A stretch of 64,000 bases of DNA from Streptomyces sp. NBC_01235 (GTDB lineage: Bacteria; Actinomycetota; Actinomycetes; Streptomycetales; Streptomycetaceae). The notes under the pieces were generated by a model. The model had not been told where the DNA came from, searched no databases, and worked only from the letters and a program-made list of their open reading frames with translations. Positions 54,525 to 64,000 of the stretch are shown here, piece by piece. Numbering within the stretch: position 1 is the stretch's first letter; each line of letters opens with the position of its first letter. The DNA is taken from the NCBI RefSeq assembly GCF_035989285.1, contig NZ_CP108513.1:2666001-2730000 (forward strand), given 5' to 3'. The translations under genes and the position numbers were made by a program.

Positions 54525-55886
54525 TCACATGCCGGCGATCAGCTTCTCCACCCGGTCGTCCACCGAACGGAACGGGTCCTTGCACAACACGGTGCGCTGT
54601 GCCTGGTCGTTGAGCTTCAGGTGCACCCAGTCCACCGTGAAGTCCCGGCGCTGCTCCTGCGCACGCCGGATGAAGTCGCCGCGCAACCGCGCCCGAGTGG
54701 TCTGCGGCGGCACCGACTTGCCCTCGAAGATCTTCAAGTCGTTGCAGATCCGGGCGGCCTGCCCCTTGCGCTCCAACAGGTAGTAGAGACCACGACGGCG
54801 GTGGATGTCGTGGTAGGCGAGGTCTATCTGCGCCACCCGCGGATGCGACATCGTCATATTGTGCTTGGCCCGGTACCGCTCGATGAGCTTGTACTTCATC
54901 ACCCAGTCGATCTCGGTGCCGATCCGGTCGAGGTCCTCCGCCTCGATCGAGTCCAGCGTGCGGCCCCACAGCTCCAGGACCTGGTCGACGGTGCCGGTGC
55001 GGATACCGCGGCGCTCGACGAAGTCCACGGCCTTCTCGTAGTACTCGCGCTGCACCTCCAGCGCGGAGGCCTCACGGCCGCTGGCCAGACGCACCTTGCG
55101 CCGACCCGTGATGTCGTGACTGACCTCGCGGATCGCCCGGATCGGGTTCTCCAGCGTCAGATCCCGCATCACCGTGCCCGCCTCGATCATGCGCAGCACC
55201 AGGTCGGTCGCACCGACCTTCAGCAACATGGTCGTCTCGGACATGTTCGAGTCGCCCACGATCACATGCAGCCGGCGGTACCGCTCGGCGTCCGCGTGCG
55301 GCTCGTCGCGCGTGTTGATGATGGGCCGTGAGCGGGTCGTCGCCGAGGAGACGCCCTCCCAGATGTGCTCGGCCCGCTGACTGACGCAGTAGACCGCCCC
55401 ACGGGGCGTCTGCAGCACCTTGCCCGCGCCGCACAGCAGCTGGCGGGTCACCAGGAACGGGATCAGGATGTCCGCGAGCCGGGAGAACTCCCCGTGCCGG
55501 GCCACCAGATAGTTCTCGTGGCAACCATAGGAGTTGCCCGCCGAGTCCGTGTTGTTCTTGAAGAGGTAGACGTCGCCCGCGATTCCTTCCTCGTGCAGGC
55601 GTCGCTCCGCGTCCACCAGGAGTCCTTCGAGAATGCGCTCGCCCGCTTTGTCGTGGGTGACCAACTCGGTCACGTTGTCACATTCCGGTGTCGCGTATTC
55701 CGGATGCGAACCCACGTCGAGATAGAGGCGGGCGCCGTTCCGCAGAAAGACATTGCTGCTTCGGCCCCATGACACGACACGGCGGAAGAGGTACCGCGCC
55801 ACCTCGTCGGGAGACAGCCGACGCTGTCCCCTGAACGTACATGTGACGCCGTACTCGTTCTCCAGCCCGAAAATGCGGCGGTCCAT
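54525..55886 (-). CDS. pafA: Pup-protein ligase PafA
   Basis: A 453-aa ligase that joins the C-terminal Glu of Pup to substrate Lys. N terminus [16 protein letters not shown] carries the metal/ATP-binding Glu; [18 protein letters not shown] and [18 protein letters not shown] are the conserved core shared with Dop. It starts 9 nt after the MFS gene stop, so may be co-transcribed with it. Confidence 0.96.
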   Translation of the reverse strand: MDRRIFGLENEYGVTCTFRGQRRLSPDEVARYLFRRVVSWGRSSNVFLRNGARLYLDVGSHPEYATPECDNVTELVTHDKAGERILEGLLVDAERRLHEEGIAGDVYLFKNNTDSAGNSYGCHENYLVARHGEFSRLADILIPFLVTRQLLCGAGKVLQTPRGAVYCVSQRAEHIWEGVSSATTRSRPIINTRDEPHADAERYRRLHVIVGDSNMSETTMLLKVGATDLVLRMIEAGTVMRDLTLENPIRAIREVSHDITGRRKVRLASGREASALEVQREYYEKAVDFVERRGIRTGTVDQVLELWGRTLDSIEAEDLDRIGTEIDWVMKYKLIERYRAKHNMTMSHPRVAQIDLAYHDIHRRRGLYYLLERKGQAARICNDLKIFEGKSVPPQTTRARLRGDFIRRAQEQRRDFTVDWVHLKLNDQAQRTVLCKDPFRSVDDRVEKLIAGM

Positions 55887-55895
55887 GAGTGAACA

Positions 55896-57155
55896 TTACG
55901 CCCGATCCCCTGAACTGAAACGAGGTTCGGCAGCACGGTTTGGATCATTTTCCGATGAAGCCGCAACCATCCCACTCACGGCGGGAGCTGCGAGTACCCG
56001 CCCCGTGGCCAGCAAAACCACCAAGGACACGGCACCCGCGACACCCGGCATCGCGAACCCCCACAGCGCGCCACCCGCCTCCACGACCGGACCCGCCAGG
56101 CCCGTTCCCACCGACGCCCCCACCGTGAACGTCGTCACCAGCCACGAGAACGCCTCCGTCACCGTCCCCCGCGGCGCATGCCGGTCCACGATGACGAACG
56201 CGCACGCGATGGCAGGCGCCAGGAACACCCCCGCCAGCGCCGTCAGCGCCACCATGGCCACCGCCCCCGGCATCAGCATCAACGGCAGATAACACACCGC
56301 CAGAAACGCCACCAGACCCCGCAGTCGCCGCTCCGGCGCCCCCGCCCACCGCCGCGCCCCGTACGCCACACCGCCGACCAGCGCACCGAGCCCCAGAGCC
56401 GCCATCAGCCAGCCGTACACCGCGTCACCGCCGTGGTCGTCCGCGTACGGCACCGACGCCACCGTGATGGAACCGAGCGCGATACCGATGAACAGGAACG
56501 CCCCGAGCAGCGCCAGCAGGCCGGGCGACCGCAGCGCGCCCAGCCAGTGCGCCTCGCGCGGCGCCGAACGCCACGCGCGCGAGGGCGGCGACGCGACCAC
56601 CCACAGCGCCCCCAGCACCCCGACCGCGTTCAGCACCGGCAGCGCCGCCTGCGCCGACCACAGCGACACGCACAGCGTCACCAGCAGCGGCCCGACGGTG
56701 AACATCACCTCCTGCGCCACCGCGTCCATCGCGTACGCCGTGTGGACCTGGTCCTCACGCCGCAGCACCGCCGGCCACAGCGCCCGCAGACCCCCCTCCA
56801 GAGGCGGGGTGAACAGCCCTGCGGCCGCCACCGCCCCGTACGCGAGCGGCAGCGGGTCCGTACCGGTGAACGCGAAGACCGCCATCGCCAGGGCCGAGGC
56901 GAGCGCCGCGGGCAACTGGACCCGCGGCTGCCCGTGCAGATCGACCAGCCGCCCCAGCAACGGCTGCCCGACCGCGTTCGCGACGCCGTACACCGCCGCC
57001 AGCGCCCCCGCGAGGCTGTACGTACCACCCTCCGCGCGCACGAACAGCACGATCGCGATCGCGGCCGTGGCGTTGGGCAACCGGCCGACGAGCGTGCCGG
57101 TCAGCAGCCGGGCGGCGTGCTTCGCCCTGAGGATCTCCAGGTATCCCGCGGCCAA
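55896..57155 (-). CDS. Major facilitator superfamily transporter
   Basis: A roughly 419-aa twelve-helix MFS protein (LLTGTLVGRLPNATAAIAIVLF; GVANAVGQPLLGRLVDLHGQPRV). Substrate unknown. TTG at 57155 is preferred because a perfect GGAGG lies 7 nt before it; a GTG at 57194 would add 13 residues. It is divergent from a LacI regulator, the likely repressor, and lies 9 nt before pafA. Confidence 0.87.
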   Translation of the reverse strand: MAAGYLEILRAKHAARLLTGTLVGRLPNATAAIAIVLFVRAEGGTYSLAGALAAVYGVANAVGQPLLGRLVDLHGQPRVQLPAALASALAMAVFAFTGTDPLPLAYGAVAAAGLFTPPLEGGLRALWPAVLRREDQVHTAYAMDAVAQEVMFTVGPLLVTLCVSLWSAQAALPVLNAVGVLGALWVVASPPSRAWRSAPREAHWLGALRSPGLLALLGAFLFIGIALGSITVASVPYADDHGGDAVYGWLMAALGLGALVGGVAYGARRWAGAPERRLRGLVAFLAVCYLPLMLMPGAVAMVALTALAGVFLAPAIACAFVIVDRHAPRGTVTEAFSWLVTTFTVGASVGTGLAGPVVEAGGALWGFAMPGVAGAVSLVVLLATGRVLAAPAVSGMVAASSENDPNRAAEPRFSSGDRA

Positions 57156-57205
57156 TGTCCCGCCTCCGTCGGCTCGCCCGAGGCAGAGAGTCACCTCGAA
57201 GTTTT

Positions 57206-57230
57206 ACGTATAACGTCTCCGGTCATACGT
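57206..57230. promoter_or_regulatory. LacI operator candidate
   Basis: ACGTAT (57206-57211) and ATACGT (57225-57230) form an inverted pair in the gap between the MFS and LacI genes and overlap a TATACG -10-like element facing the MFS gene. Confidence 0.45.
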
Positions 57231-57275
57231 ACCATGTGCGCTGTTCACCAGTCCAGACGAAGGAGCAGGCCCACA

Positions 57276-58292
57276 GTGGCACGAGGTAGCACGCGCCCCA
57301 CGAGCCGCGACGTCGCCCAGGCCGCCGGAGTCTCCCAGGCCGCCGTCTCCCTCGTACTCGGCGACAAATGGCGCGGCCGCGTCTCCGAGAACACGGCACA
57401 GCGCGTACGGGACGCAGCCCGCGAACTCGGCTACCGCCCCAACCTCGCCGCCCGCAACCTCCGCCTCGGCCGCACCCGCACCGTCCTCCTCGTCGTCCCC
57501 GCCCTGACCGCCGAGTTCTTCGGGGGCGTCTACACCGGAGCGGCACGCGTCGCGGCCGAGCACGGCTTCGGCGTCGTCCTCTACCCCTCCCCCGAAGGCG
57601 TCGGCCCCGCCCGCGACCCCTTCGCCTCCGCCCAGGCCGCCCTCGACGGCGTCCTCGCCTCCTCCATGGCCGCCGACGCCCTCACCGCCATCCGCGGCGA
57701 CCAGCTCCCCCTCGTCATGCTCGACAGCGACCCCGCCGGAAGCCTCGGCGCGGCCACCGTCAACCTCGACATCGCCGACGGCGTGCGCCAGGTCGCCGAC
57801 CACCTCCTCGGGCTCGGCCACCGCCACTTCCTCCACCTCGCGGCCGACATCCCCTCCTGGACCTTCGAGGTACGCGCACGCGAACTCGCCGCACGCGTCG
57901 GGGCCGTACCCGGAACATCCCTGCGCACCGCACCCGCCCCCATCTCCATCGACGGAGCCCGCACCGCCGCCGAGGCGGCCCTCGGCTCCCCCGGACCACG
58001 CCCCACCGCCGTCGTCTGCGACGACGACAAACTCGCCGCCGGCGTCTACAAAGCCCTGCGCCGCCTCGGCCTGCGCGTACCCGACGACATGTCCGTCACC
58101 GGCCTCGACGACCTCGCGCTCGCCACCGCCCTCGACCCCGAACTGACGACCGTACGACTCGACGCCGAGCTCTTCGGCGAACGGGGCATGCAGGCCCTCC
58201 TCGCCGTGCTGGAAGGCCGCACACCGGACGCCGGGGACATCCCCGTCGAGCTCGTCGCACGGGCCTCCACAGCCCCACCCAGCGCCTCCTGA
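57276..58292 (+). CDS. LacI-family transcriptional regulator
   Basis: A 338-aa LacI/GalR repressor: N-terminal helix-turn-helix and hinge (TSRDVAQAAGVSQAAVSLVLGD, LAARNLRLGRTRT) and a sugar-binding-type effector domain. GTG at 57276 follows AAGGAG; an in-frame ATG at 57234 is possible. It probably controls the divergent MFS gene. Confidence 0.88.
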   Translation: MARGSTRPTSRDVAQAAGVSQAAVSLVLGDKWRGRVSENTAQRVRDAARELGYRPNLAARNLRLGRTRTVLLVVPALTAEFFGGVYTGAARVAAEHGFGVVLYPSPEGVGPARDPFASAQAALDGVLASSMAADALTAIRGDQLPLVMLDSDPAGSLGAATVNLDIADGVRQVADHLLGLGHRHFLHLAADIPSWTFEVRARELAARVGAVPGTSLRTAPAPISIDGARTAAEAALGSPGPRPTAVVCDDDKLAAGVYKALRRLGLRVPDDMSVTGLDDLALATALDPELTTVRLDAELFGERGMQALLAVLEGRTPDAGDIPVELVARASTAPPSAS

Positions 58293-58298
58293 ACGCCC

Positions 58299-58330
58299 TG
58301 CGCCCCGGCCGAACAGTCGACCGGGGCGCA
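58299..58330. terminator. Hairpin between convergent LacI and prcA genes
   Basis: TGCGCCCCGG (58299-58308) pairs with CCGGGGCGCA (58321-58330). It can serve both convergent transcripts. Confidence 0.65.
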
Positions 58331-58348
58331 CAAAGGGTGGGACAGGGT

Positions 58349-58389
58349 GAGGCGGGACCGGGACCGAGGCGGGACCGGGACCGAGGCGG
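58349..58389. repeat. Short 17-bp tandem repeat
   Basis: GAGGCGGGACCGGGACC occurs twice in tandem with a third partial unit, just downstream of the prcA stop. Confidence 0.7.
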
Positions 58390-58393
58390 CCTC

Positions 58394-59131
58394 CTACTCC
58401 TCCTCGGAGCTCTCCGCCTCCGTGGACGCACCGTCCGTCTCCAGCAACCGACCCAGCTGACGACCGACGATCCGCTTGAACTTGCGCTTCTGCGGCCGCG
58501 TACGGTCCAGCACCGCCACCTCCAGCCGCTCCGCCGGGATCTCCCGCTGCGTGCCGTTCGTGTCACGCGACAACGCCTGGACAGCCAGCTTCAACGCCTC
58601 GGCCAGGCTCATCCCGTCCTGATGACGCTGATCCAGGTAACTGCTGATCTGCTCGGCATTACCGCCGACCGCCACCGAACCGTGCTCGTCCACGATCGAC
58701 CCGTCGTGCGGCAACCGGTAGATCTGGTCACCGTCCGGCGTCTCACCGACCTCCGCCACGACCAGCTCCACCTCGTACGGCTTCTCACCCGCCGAAGAGA
58801 AGATCGTGCCCAACGTCTGGGCGTAGACGTTGGCCAGACCGCGCGCGGTCACGTCGTCGCGGTCATAGGTGTAACCACGAAGATCGGCATACCGCACGCC
58901 ACCGATCCGCAGGTTCTCGTACTCGTTGTACTTGCCGGCGGCCGCGAAACCGATCCGGTCATAGATCTCGCTGAACTTGTGCAGCGCACGGGACGGATTC
59001 TCGCCGACGAACACGATGCCGTCGGCGTACTGGATCACAACGAGGCTGCGCCCGCGCGCGATGCCCTTGCGGGCGTACTCGGCGCGGTCGGCCATCGCCT
59101 GCTGGGGTGAGACATAGAACGGCGTCGACAC
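58394..59131 (-). CDS. prcA: 20S proteasome alpha subunit
   Basis: A 245-aa alpha subunit ([29 protein letters not shown]), forming the outer rings of the core particle. The N terminus gates entry and the C-terminal tail is acidic. It follows prcB after 62 nt. Confidence 0.97.
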   Translation of the reverse strand: MSTPFYVSPQQAMADRAEYARKGIARGRSLVVIQYADGIVFVGENPSRALHKFSEIYDRIGFAAAGKYNEYENLRIGGVRYADLRGYTYDRDDVTARGLANVYAQTLGTIFSSAGEKPYEVELVVAEVGETPDGDQIYRLPHDGSIVDEHGSVAVGGNAEQISSYLDQRHQDGMSLAEALKLAVQALSRDTNGTQREIPAERLEVAVLDRTRPQKRKFKRIVGRQLGRLLETDGASTEAESSEEE

Positions 59132-59193
59132 CGGTTATCCGTCCCTTTCTGTCGAAGTCACTGGATCACCTGGGATAAGAACGGGGCCGCCGA

Positions 59194-60039
59194 CTACAGC
59201 AGAGCGGCGCGCGGGCCGTCCGGCTGCTCCAGGCGGCGCTCCAGGATCGAGCGGGCGATCTCCGACGACTCCTCGTCTGTCAGGCGACGGAAGCCGTCCT
59301 CGGTGATCACGGTGACGATCGGGTAGATCCGGCGGGCGACATCGGGACCACCGGTCGCCGAGTCGTCGTCGGCCGCGTCATAGAGGGCCTGGACCACGAG
59401 CGTCGTGGCCTCTTCCTCGGTCAGGTCGTTACGGAAGAGCTTCTTCATCGCCCCGCGCGCGAAGATCGAGCCGGAGCCGGTGGCGGCGAAGTGGTGCTCC
59501 TCGGAGCGGCCGCCCGTGACGTCGTAGGAGAAGATCCGGCCCCTGTCCCGGTCCACGTCGAACCCGGCGAAGAGGGGCACGACCGCCAGCCCCTGCATGG
59601 CCATGGCCAGGTTGGACCGGATCATGGTCGACAACCGGTTCGCCTTGCCCTCCAGCGAGAGCTGCGCCCCCTCGACCTTCTCGAAGTGCTCCAGCTCCAG
59701 CTGGAACAGCTTCACCATCTCGACGGCCAGACCGGCGGTACCGGCGATACCGACGGCCGAGTACTCGTCGGCCGGGAAGACCTTCTCGATGTCCCGCTGC
59801 GCGATGACGTTGCCCATCGTGGCGCGACGGTCACCGGCGAGCACGACGCCACCGGGGAACGTGACGGCCACGATCGTCGTCCCGTGCGGCGCCTCGATCA
59901 CACCCTGCGTCGGGGGCAGCTGCCGCTTGCCGGGCAGCAGCTCCGGCTGATGGTCGGAGAGAAAGTCCATGAAGGACGAGGACCCAGGCGTCAGGAAGGC
60001 AGCTGGCAGACGCCCGGTGCTACGAGTGTTGGCTTCCAC
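59194..60039 (-). CDS. prcB: 20S proteasome beta subunit
   Basis: A 281-aa beta subunit with a 53-residue propeptide. Cleavage in [10 protein letters not shown] frees the catalytic Thr54. GTG at 60039 follows AAGGA at 7 nt. The 5' end overlaps the tail of the decayed endonuclease VII gene by 49 nt. Confidence 0.97.
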   Translation of the reverse strand: MEANTRSTGRLPAAFLTPGSSSFMDFLSDHQPELLPGKRQLPPTQGVIEAPHGTTIVAVTFPGGVVLAGDRRATMGNVIAQRDIEKVFPADEYSAVGIAGTAGLAVEMVKLFQLELEHFEKVEGAQLSLEGKANRLSTMIRSNLAMAMQGLAVVPLFAGFDVDRDRGRIFSYDVTGGRSEEHHFAATGSGSIFARGAMKKLFRNDLTEEEATTLVVQALYDAADDDSATGGPDVARRIYPIVTVITEDGFRRLTDEESSEIARSILERRLEQPDGPRAALL

Positions 60040-60481
60040 GCGTTTCCTTCCACGTATGCAGCAGCCCGCCTTATGGCATCGGGCCGATCTTTGAACTGCC
60101 CCAGTGCGGCATTGCAGCTGAAGCACAGTACGCCACGGACCCTACCCGTCTTGTGGCAGTGATCCACATGTGCGGCCGGAGCTGACAAACATATGCAGCA
60201 GACGCCACCTCGGGAGGCGATCGACTCGTCGCGTTCGGCTTCGGTCAGGCTGTACTTGCGCCGGAGATTGCTGTGCGGGCGCCACGGCCGCCCCGAACGC
60301 CTTGCAGCGGCCGGCCGGACCCTCGCGCTTCCTCAGGGCCAAGCACTTGAGGCTCCGGGGCACGACAGTGATATCGGGTCGCGCAGTCCCGGCATTGCCT
60401 CTGCAAGCCATCAAGGTTTGACCGCTTGCGGGCGAAGGCTGTGCGCGGCTTGCTCTCGCCGCACCGCACACAGCGCTTCAC
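59991..60481 (-). pseudogene. Decayed endonuclease VII (HNH) gene between pup and prcB
   Basis: Pieces of one protein lie in different frames. The start VKRCVRCGESKPRTAFARKR with CRDC (zinc pair) is in one frame. The middle piece with RCKAFG is in a second. The HNH end (RRKYSLTEAERDESIASRG, then [20 protein letters not shown] and [14 protein letters not shown] to CQLPS) is in a third. At least two frame breaks and a loss of part of the middle are needed. Intact relatives lie at this place in other streptomycetes (memory, not searched). Confidence 0.75.
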
Positions 60482-60530
60482 GCGTTCTTCGCTGCCAACT
60501 CCGGAGCCCCCGCAACCTTCGAATCGAAGG

Positions 60531-60749
60531 TTACTCGCCACCTTTTTGAACGAACGACCGAACGAAGTCCTCGGCGTTCTCCTCGAGTACATCGTCGATC
60601 TCGTCAAGGACCGAGTCAACGTCGTCGCTCAGCTTCTCCTGGCGCTCCTTGAGGTCTTCCGAGGCCTGCGCCTCGGGCGCCTGCTCCTCGACCTCTTCCG
60701 TGGAGCGTGTCGCCTTCTGCTGGCCGCCGCCGGTGTCCTTGGTCGCCAT
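60531..60749 (-). CDS. pup: Prokaryotic ubiquitin-like protein Pup
   Basis: A 72-aa, mostly disordered protein tag (MATKDTGGGQQKATRSTEE ... DFVRSFVQKGGE). The C terminus is Gly-Gly-Glu, so it can be ligated without deamidation. ATG at 60749 follows GAGGG. It lies downstream of dop. Confidence 0.97.
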   Translation of the reverse strand: MATKDTGGGQQKATRSTEEVEEQAPEAQASEDLKERQEKLSDDVDSVLDEIDDVLEENAEDFVRSFVQKGGE

Positions 60750-60937
60750 AACCCTCACCCCGCTCTTTCGCCCGACATGGTCGACAGGTCGGCATTCCTG
60801 CCGATCGGTGATGATCAGACCCTACAAGCCGGGTCCGACATCGGCCCCGCAGTTGCCACAACGTACGGGGGCCACCTCGATGATTCCCGGACGAGGGGCT
60901 TTCCACCCCGTCCGGCAGGTCCCGTCCGGATAACCGT

Positions 60938-62449
60938 TCAGCCACCCGAGAGGACCCTGACCAGGTCTTCTGCCGTGCGGCAGCGGTCCAGGAGCTCCTT
61001 GACGTGATTTCGCGTTCCGCGAAGAGGTTCGAGGGTTGGGACGCGCTGGAGCGAATCCCGGCCCGGCAGGTCGAAGATCACCGAGTCCCAGGAGGCGGCG
61101 GCGACGTCGTCGGCGTACTGCTCCAGGCAGCGGCCGCGGAAGTACGCGCGCGTGTCCTCCGGAGGCTTCGTGATCGCCCTCTCGACCTCGGCCTCGTCCA
61201 GCAGTCGCTTCATACGGCCGCGGGCCGCCAGACGGTTGTAGAGGCCCTTCTCGGCCCGTACGTCGGCGTACTGGAGGTCGACGAGGTGGAGGCGGGCGGC
61301 GTCCCAGTCGAGGCTGTCACGGCGCCGGTAGCCCTCCATGAGCTCCCGCTTGGCGACCCAGTCGAGTTCGCCGGCGAGGCTCATGGGGTCGTTCTCCAGG
61401 CGGTTCAGGGTGTCCTCCCAGCGGGTGAGGACGTCCTTGGTCTGGTCGTCGGCGTCCGCGCCGTACCGCTCCTCCACGTACTTGCGCGAGAGCTCGTAGT
61501 ACTCCATCTGGAGCTGGACCGCGGTGAGTGTGCGGCCGCTGCGGAGGGTGACCAGGCGCTGGAGCGTCGGGTCGTGGGAGACCTGGTGGAGGGTGCGCAC
61601 GGGCTGGTCGACGGCCAGGTCGACCGCGATGAAGCCGTCCTCGATCATGGACAGGACCAGGGCGGTCGTGCCCAGCTTGAGGTACGTCGAGATCTCCGAC
61701 AGGTTCGCGTCGCCGATGATCACATGGAGGCGGCGGTACTTCTCGGCGTCCGCGTGCGGCTCGTCGCGGGTGTTGATGATCGGGCGCTTGAGGGTGGTCT
61801 CCAGGCCGACCTCGACCTCGAAGTAGTCGGCGCGCTGGCTGAGCTGGAAGCCGTGTTCGTGACCGTCCTGGCCGATGCCGACGCGGCCGGCGCCGGTGAC
61901 CACCTGGCGCGAGACGAAGAACGGGGTCAGGTGGCGCACGATGTCGGAGAAAGCGGTTTCCCGCTTCATCAGGTAGTTCTCGTGCGTGCCGTAGGAGGCG
62001 CCCTTGTTGTCGGTGTTGTTCTTGTAGAGGTGGATGGGCTGGGCGCCGGGGAGTGCCGCGGCCCGCTCGGCCGCCTCCGCCATGATGCGCTCGCCGGCCT
62101 TGTCCCAGAGAACGGCGTCGCGCGGATTGGTGACCTCGGGAGCGCTGTATTCGGGGTGCGCATGGTCGACGTAGAGCCGCGCGCCGTTCGTGAGGATCAC
62201 GTTGGCGAGGCCGATGTCCTCGTCGGTGAGCTGGCTGGAGTCGGCGGACTCGCGGGCGAGGTCGAAGCCACGCGCGTCCCGCAGCGGGTTCTCCTCCTCG
62301 AAGTCCCAGCGGGCCCGGCGGGCCCGGTGCATCGCCGCCGCGTAGGCGTTGACGATCTGGGACGAGGTGAGCATGGCATTGGCGTTGGGGTGGCCGGGGA
62401 CGGAGATCCCGTACTCCGTCTCGATGCCCATTACTCGCCGTACGGTCAT
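60938..62449 (-). CDS. dop: Pup deamidase/depupylase Dop
   Basis: A 503-aa PafA paralogue ([50 protein letters not shown]). The Dop-specific insertion after the first strand (about 35-90) is present. Since Pup already ends in Glu, its main job here should be removing Pup from proteins. ATG at 62449 follows AAGGAGG. Confidence 0.95.
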   Translation of the reverse strand: MTVRRVMGIETEYGISVPGHPNANAMLTSSQIVNAYAAAMHRARRARWDFEEENPLRDARGFDLARESADSSQLTDEDIGLANVILTNGARLYVDHAHPEYSAPEVTNPRDAVLWDKAGERIMAEAAERAAALPGAQPIHLYKNNTDNKGASYGTHENYLMKRETAFSDIVRHLTPFFVSRQVVTGAGRVGIGQDGHEHGFQLSQRADYFEVEVGLETTLKRPIINTRDEPHADAEKYRRLHVIIGDANLSEISTYLKLGTTALVLSMIEDGFIAVDLAVDQPVRTLHQVSHDPTLQRLVTLRSGRTLTAVQLQMEYYELSRKYVEERYGADADDQTKDVLTRWEDTLNRLENDPMSLAGELDWVAKRELMEGYRRRDSLDWDAARLHLVDLQYADVRAEKGLYNRLAARGRMKRLLDEAEVERAITKPPEDTRAYFRGRCLEQYADDVAAASWDSVIFDLPGRDSLQRVPTLEPLRGTRNHVKELLDRCRTAEDLVRVLSGG

Positions 62450-62630
62450 GCGGCCCTCCTTGCCCGGCGGCACCCTCGGTCGTGGGCGCCGCTCAGATAC
62501 CGGTGGTGCTCCGGTGCGTGTGCGGTGCCCGTCCCCGCACTGCGCGACCCGGCGGTACGGAAGAGCCTAGAACGCCTCTGCGCTGGTGGGGAGATCATTT
62601 GCGTCATTGCCTTGCTCCAGCCGTGGCCTG

Positions 62631-62673
62631 AAAAACAGTCGGCTGCGGGTACCCGTGGTGGGCACCCGCAGCC
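62631..62673 (-). terminator. Rho-independent terminator after arc
   Basis: A 10-bp stem (GGCTGCGGGT with ACCCGCAGCC, 62641-62673) followed on the minus strand by GACTGTTTTT. It lies 10 nt after the arc stop and isolates arc from dop. Confidence 0.85.
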
Positions 62674-62682
62674 GCCCTGTCT

Positions 62683-64000
62683 TTACAGGTACTGTCCGGT
62701 GTTCGCCACCGTGTCGATGGAGCGTCCGGTGTCCGCGCCCTGCTTTCCGGTGATGAGGGTACGGATGTAGACGATCCGTTCGCCCTTCTTTCCGGAGATC
62801 CGGGCCCAGTCGTCGGGGTTGGTGGTGTTGGGCAGGTCCTCATTCTCCTTGAACTCGTCCACGCATGCCTGGAGGAGGTGGGAGACGCGCAGGCCCTTCT
62901 GGTTGTGGTCGAGGAAGTCCTTGATGGCCATTTTCTTGGCGCGGCCGACGATGTTTTCGATCATTGCGCCGGAGTTGAAGTCCTTGAAGTAGAGGACTTC
63001 CTTGTCGCCGTTGGCGTAGGTGACTTCCAGGAAGCGGTTTTCCTCGGATTCGGCGTACATGTGTTCCACTGCCGTCTGGATCATGCTCTGGACGGTGGTG
63101 GTCTTGTCGCCGCCGTGTTCGCCCACGTCCTCGGAGTGCAGGGGGAGGCGTTCGGTGAGGTACTTCTGGAAGATGTCCTTGGCAGCTTCGGCGTCCGGGC
63201 GCTCGATCTTGATCTTCACGTCGAGGCGGCCGGGGCGCAGGATGGCGGGGTCGATCATGTCCTCGCGGTTGGAGGCGCCGATGACGACCACGTTCTGCAG
63301 GCCTTCGACGCCGTCGATCTCGGCGAGAAGCTGCGGGACGATGGTGTTCTCCACGTCCGAGCTGACGCCGGAGCCGCGGGTGCGGAAGAGGGATTCCATC
63401 TCGTCGAAGAAGACGATGACGGGGGTGCCCTCGGAGGCCTTCTCCCTGGCTCGCTGGAAGACGAGGCGGATCTGGCGCTCGGTCTCGCCGACGTACTTGT
63501 TGAGGAGCTCGGGGCCCTTGATGTTGAGGAAGAAGCTCTTGCCGGTGGCCTGGCCGGTGACTTCGGCAACCTTTTTGGCCAGCGAGTTGGCGACGGCCTT
63601 GGCGATGAGCGTCTTGCCGCATCCGGGGGGCCCGTAGAGCAGGACGCCCTTGGGTGGGCGGAGCTCGTGCTCCTTGAAGAGGTCGGGGTAGAGGTAGGGG
63701 AGCTCGACGGCGTCGCGGATCATCTCGATCTGTCCGCCGAGGCCACCGATCTGCTCGTAGCCGATGTCGGGGACCTCTTCGAGGACGAGTTCCTCGACCT
63801 CGCTCTTGGGGACGATCTCGTAGACGTAGCCGGAGCGGGGTTCGAGCAGGAGGGCGTCGCCGGGGCGGATGGTGACGTCCAGCAGCGGCTCGGCGAGCCT
63901 GACCACCCGTTCCTCGTCGGTGTGCCCGAGCACGAGGGCTCGTTCGCCGTCCTCGAGGATCTCCTTGAGGGTGACGATGTCCCCGACGCGCTCGTACTCC
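62683..64000 (-). CDS. arc: Proteasomal AAA ATPase Arc/Mpa, C-terminal part (runs off window)
   Basis: The last 438 codons of the ring ATPase that recognises pupylated proteins and feeds them to the 20S core. Seen: end of the interdomain OB folds, Walker A GPPGCGKT, Walker [11 protein letters not shown], arginine-finger region [13 protein letters not shown] and the C-terminal GQYL that docks on the proteasome. The N-terminal coiled coil lies beyond the window. Confidence 0.96.
   Translation of the reverse strand, partial: EYERVGDIVTLKEILEDGERALVLGHTDEERVVRLAEPLLDVTIRPGDALLLEPRSGYVYEIVPKSEVEELVLEEVPDIGYEQIGGLGGQIEMIRDAVELPYLYPDLFKEHELRPPKGVLLYGPPGCGKTLIAKAVANSLAKKVAEVTGQATGKSFFLNIKGPELLNKYVGETERQIRLVFQRAREKASEGTPVIVFFDEMESLFRTRGSGVSSDVENTIVPQLLAEIDGVEGLQNVVVIGASNREDMIDPAILRPGRLDVKIKIERPDAEAAKDIFQKYLTERLPLHSEDVGEHGGDKTTTVQSMIQTAVEHMYAESEENRFLEVTYANGDKEVLYFKDFNSGAMIENIVGRAKKMAIKDFLDHNQKGLRVSHLLQACVDEFKENEDLPNTTNPDDWARISGKKGERIVYIRTLITGKQGADTGRSIDTVANTGQYL

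Overview
The window is chromosomal DNA from a Streptomyces-type actinomycete. G+C is very high, GTG and TTG starts are common, and it carries a conservon, mycosin, Pup/proteasome genes and GlnA4-type nitrogen metabolism. From memory (not searched), the backbone order pheT-pheS-kinase-methyltransferase-rplT-rpmI-infC, then glnA4 cluster, conservon with P450, helicase, tatC-tatA, pafC-pafB, FKBPs, pafA, proteasome, pup, dop and arc matches the SCO1594-SCO1648 region of S. coelicolor. No rRNA, tRNA, CRISPR array, integrase or intact insertion sequence was seen.

Layout. 1-6,240: translation genes on the minus strand, with infC starting at ATC behind a leader hairpin that looks like an attenuator. 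6,269-12,480: DUF1844 and SseB-type proteins, a beta-lactamase-like serine hydrolase, and a mycosin protease translationally coupled to a large Pro-rich membrane protein. 12,762-19,131: an amino-acid aldolase, then a gamma-glutamylation amine-utilisation cluster (SDR, aldehyde dehydrogenase, GlnA4-type synthetase, FadR-type regulator, C26 hydrolase) with two matching operator candidates. 19,232-26,328: LysR/TDT transporter pair, cupin regulator with metal receptor, a wrecked glycine-betaine transporter locus, a 5'-3' exonuclease, and a siderophore-interacting protein under an iron box.

26,404-44,777: a DrrAB-type exporter with a PadR regulator, an APC permease, a GNAT enzyme, a pseudouridine synthase, a complete five-gene conservon (cvnA-D plus a CYP157-type P450 lacking ExxR), and a TetR-controlled operon. 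That operon has two DUF1989 proteins, a biotin carboxylase of the urea/guanidine type and an allophanate hydrolase, and is best read as guanidine (or urea) assimilation. The APC permease 9 kb away carries almost the same 24-bp palindrome as the TetR/operon intergenic region, so it probably belongs to the same regulon.

44,839-64,000: Ski2-like helicase, lipid-kinase-like protein, TatC and TatA, two small proteins, PafC and PafB, two FKBP proteins, PafA, an MFS/LacI divergent pair, then PrcA, PrcB, a decayed endonuclease VII gene, Pup (ending Gly-Gly-Glu), Dop and the C-terminal part of the Arc/Mpa ATPase, which runs off the window edge. Together these supply almost all of the pupylation-proteasome pathway and its DNA-damage regulator pair.
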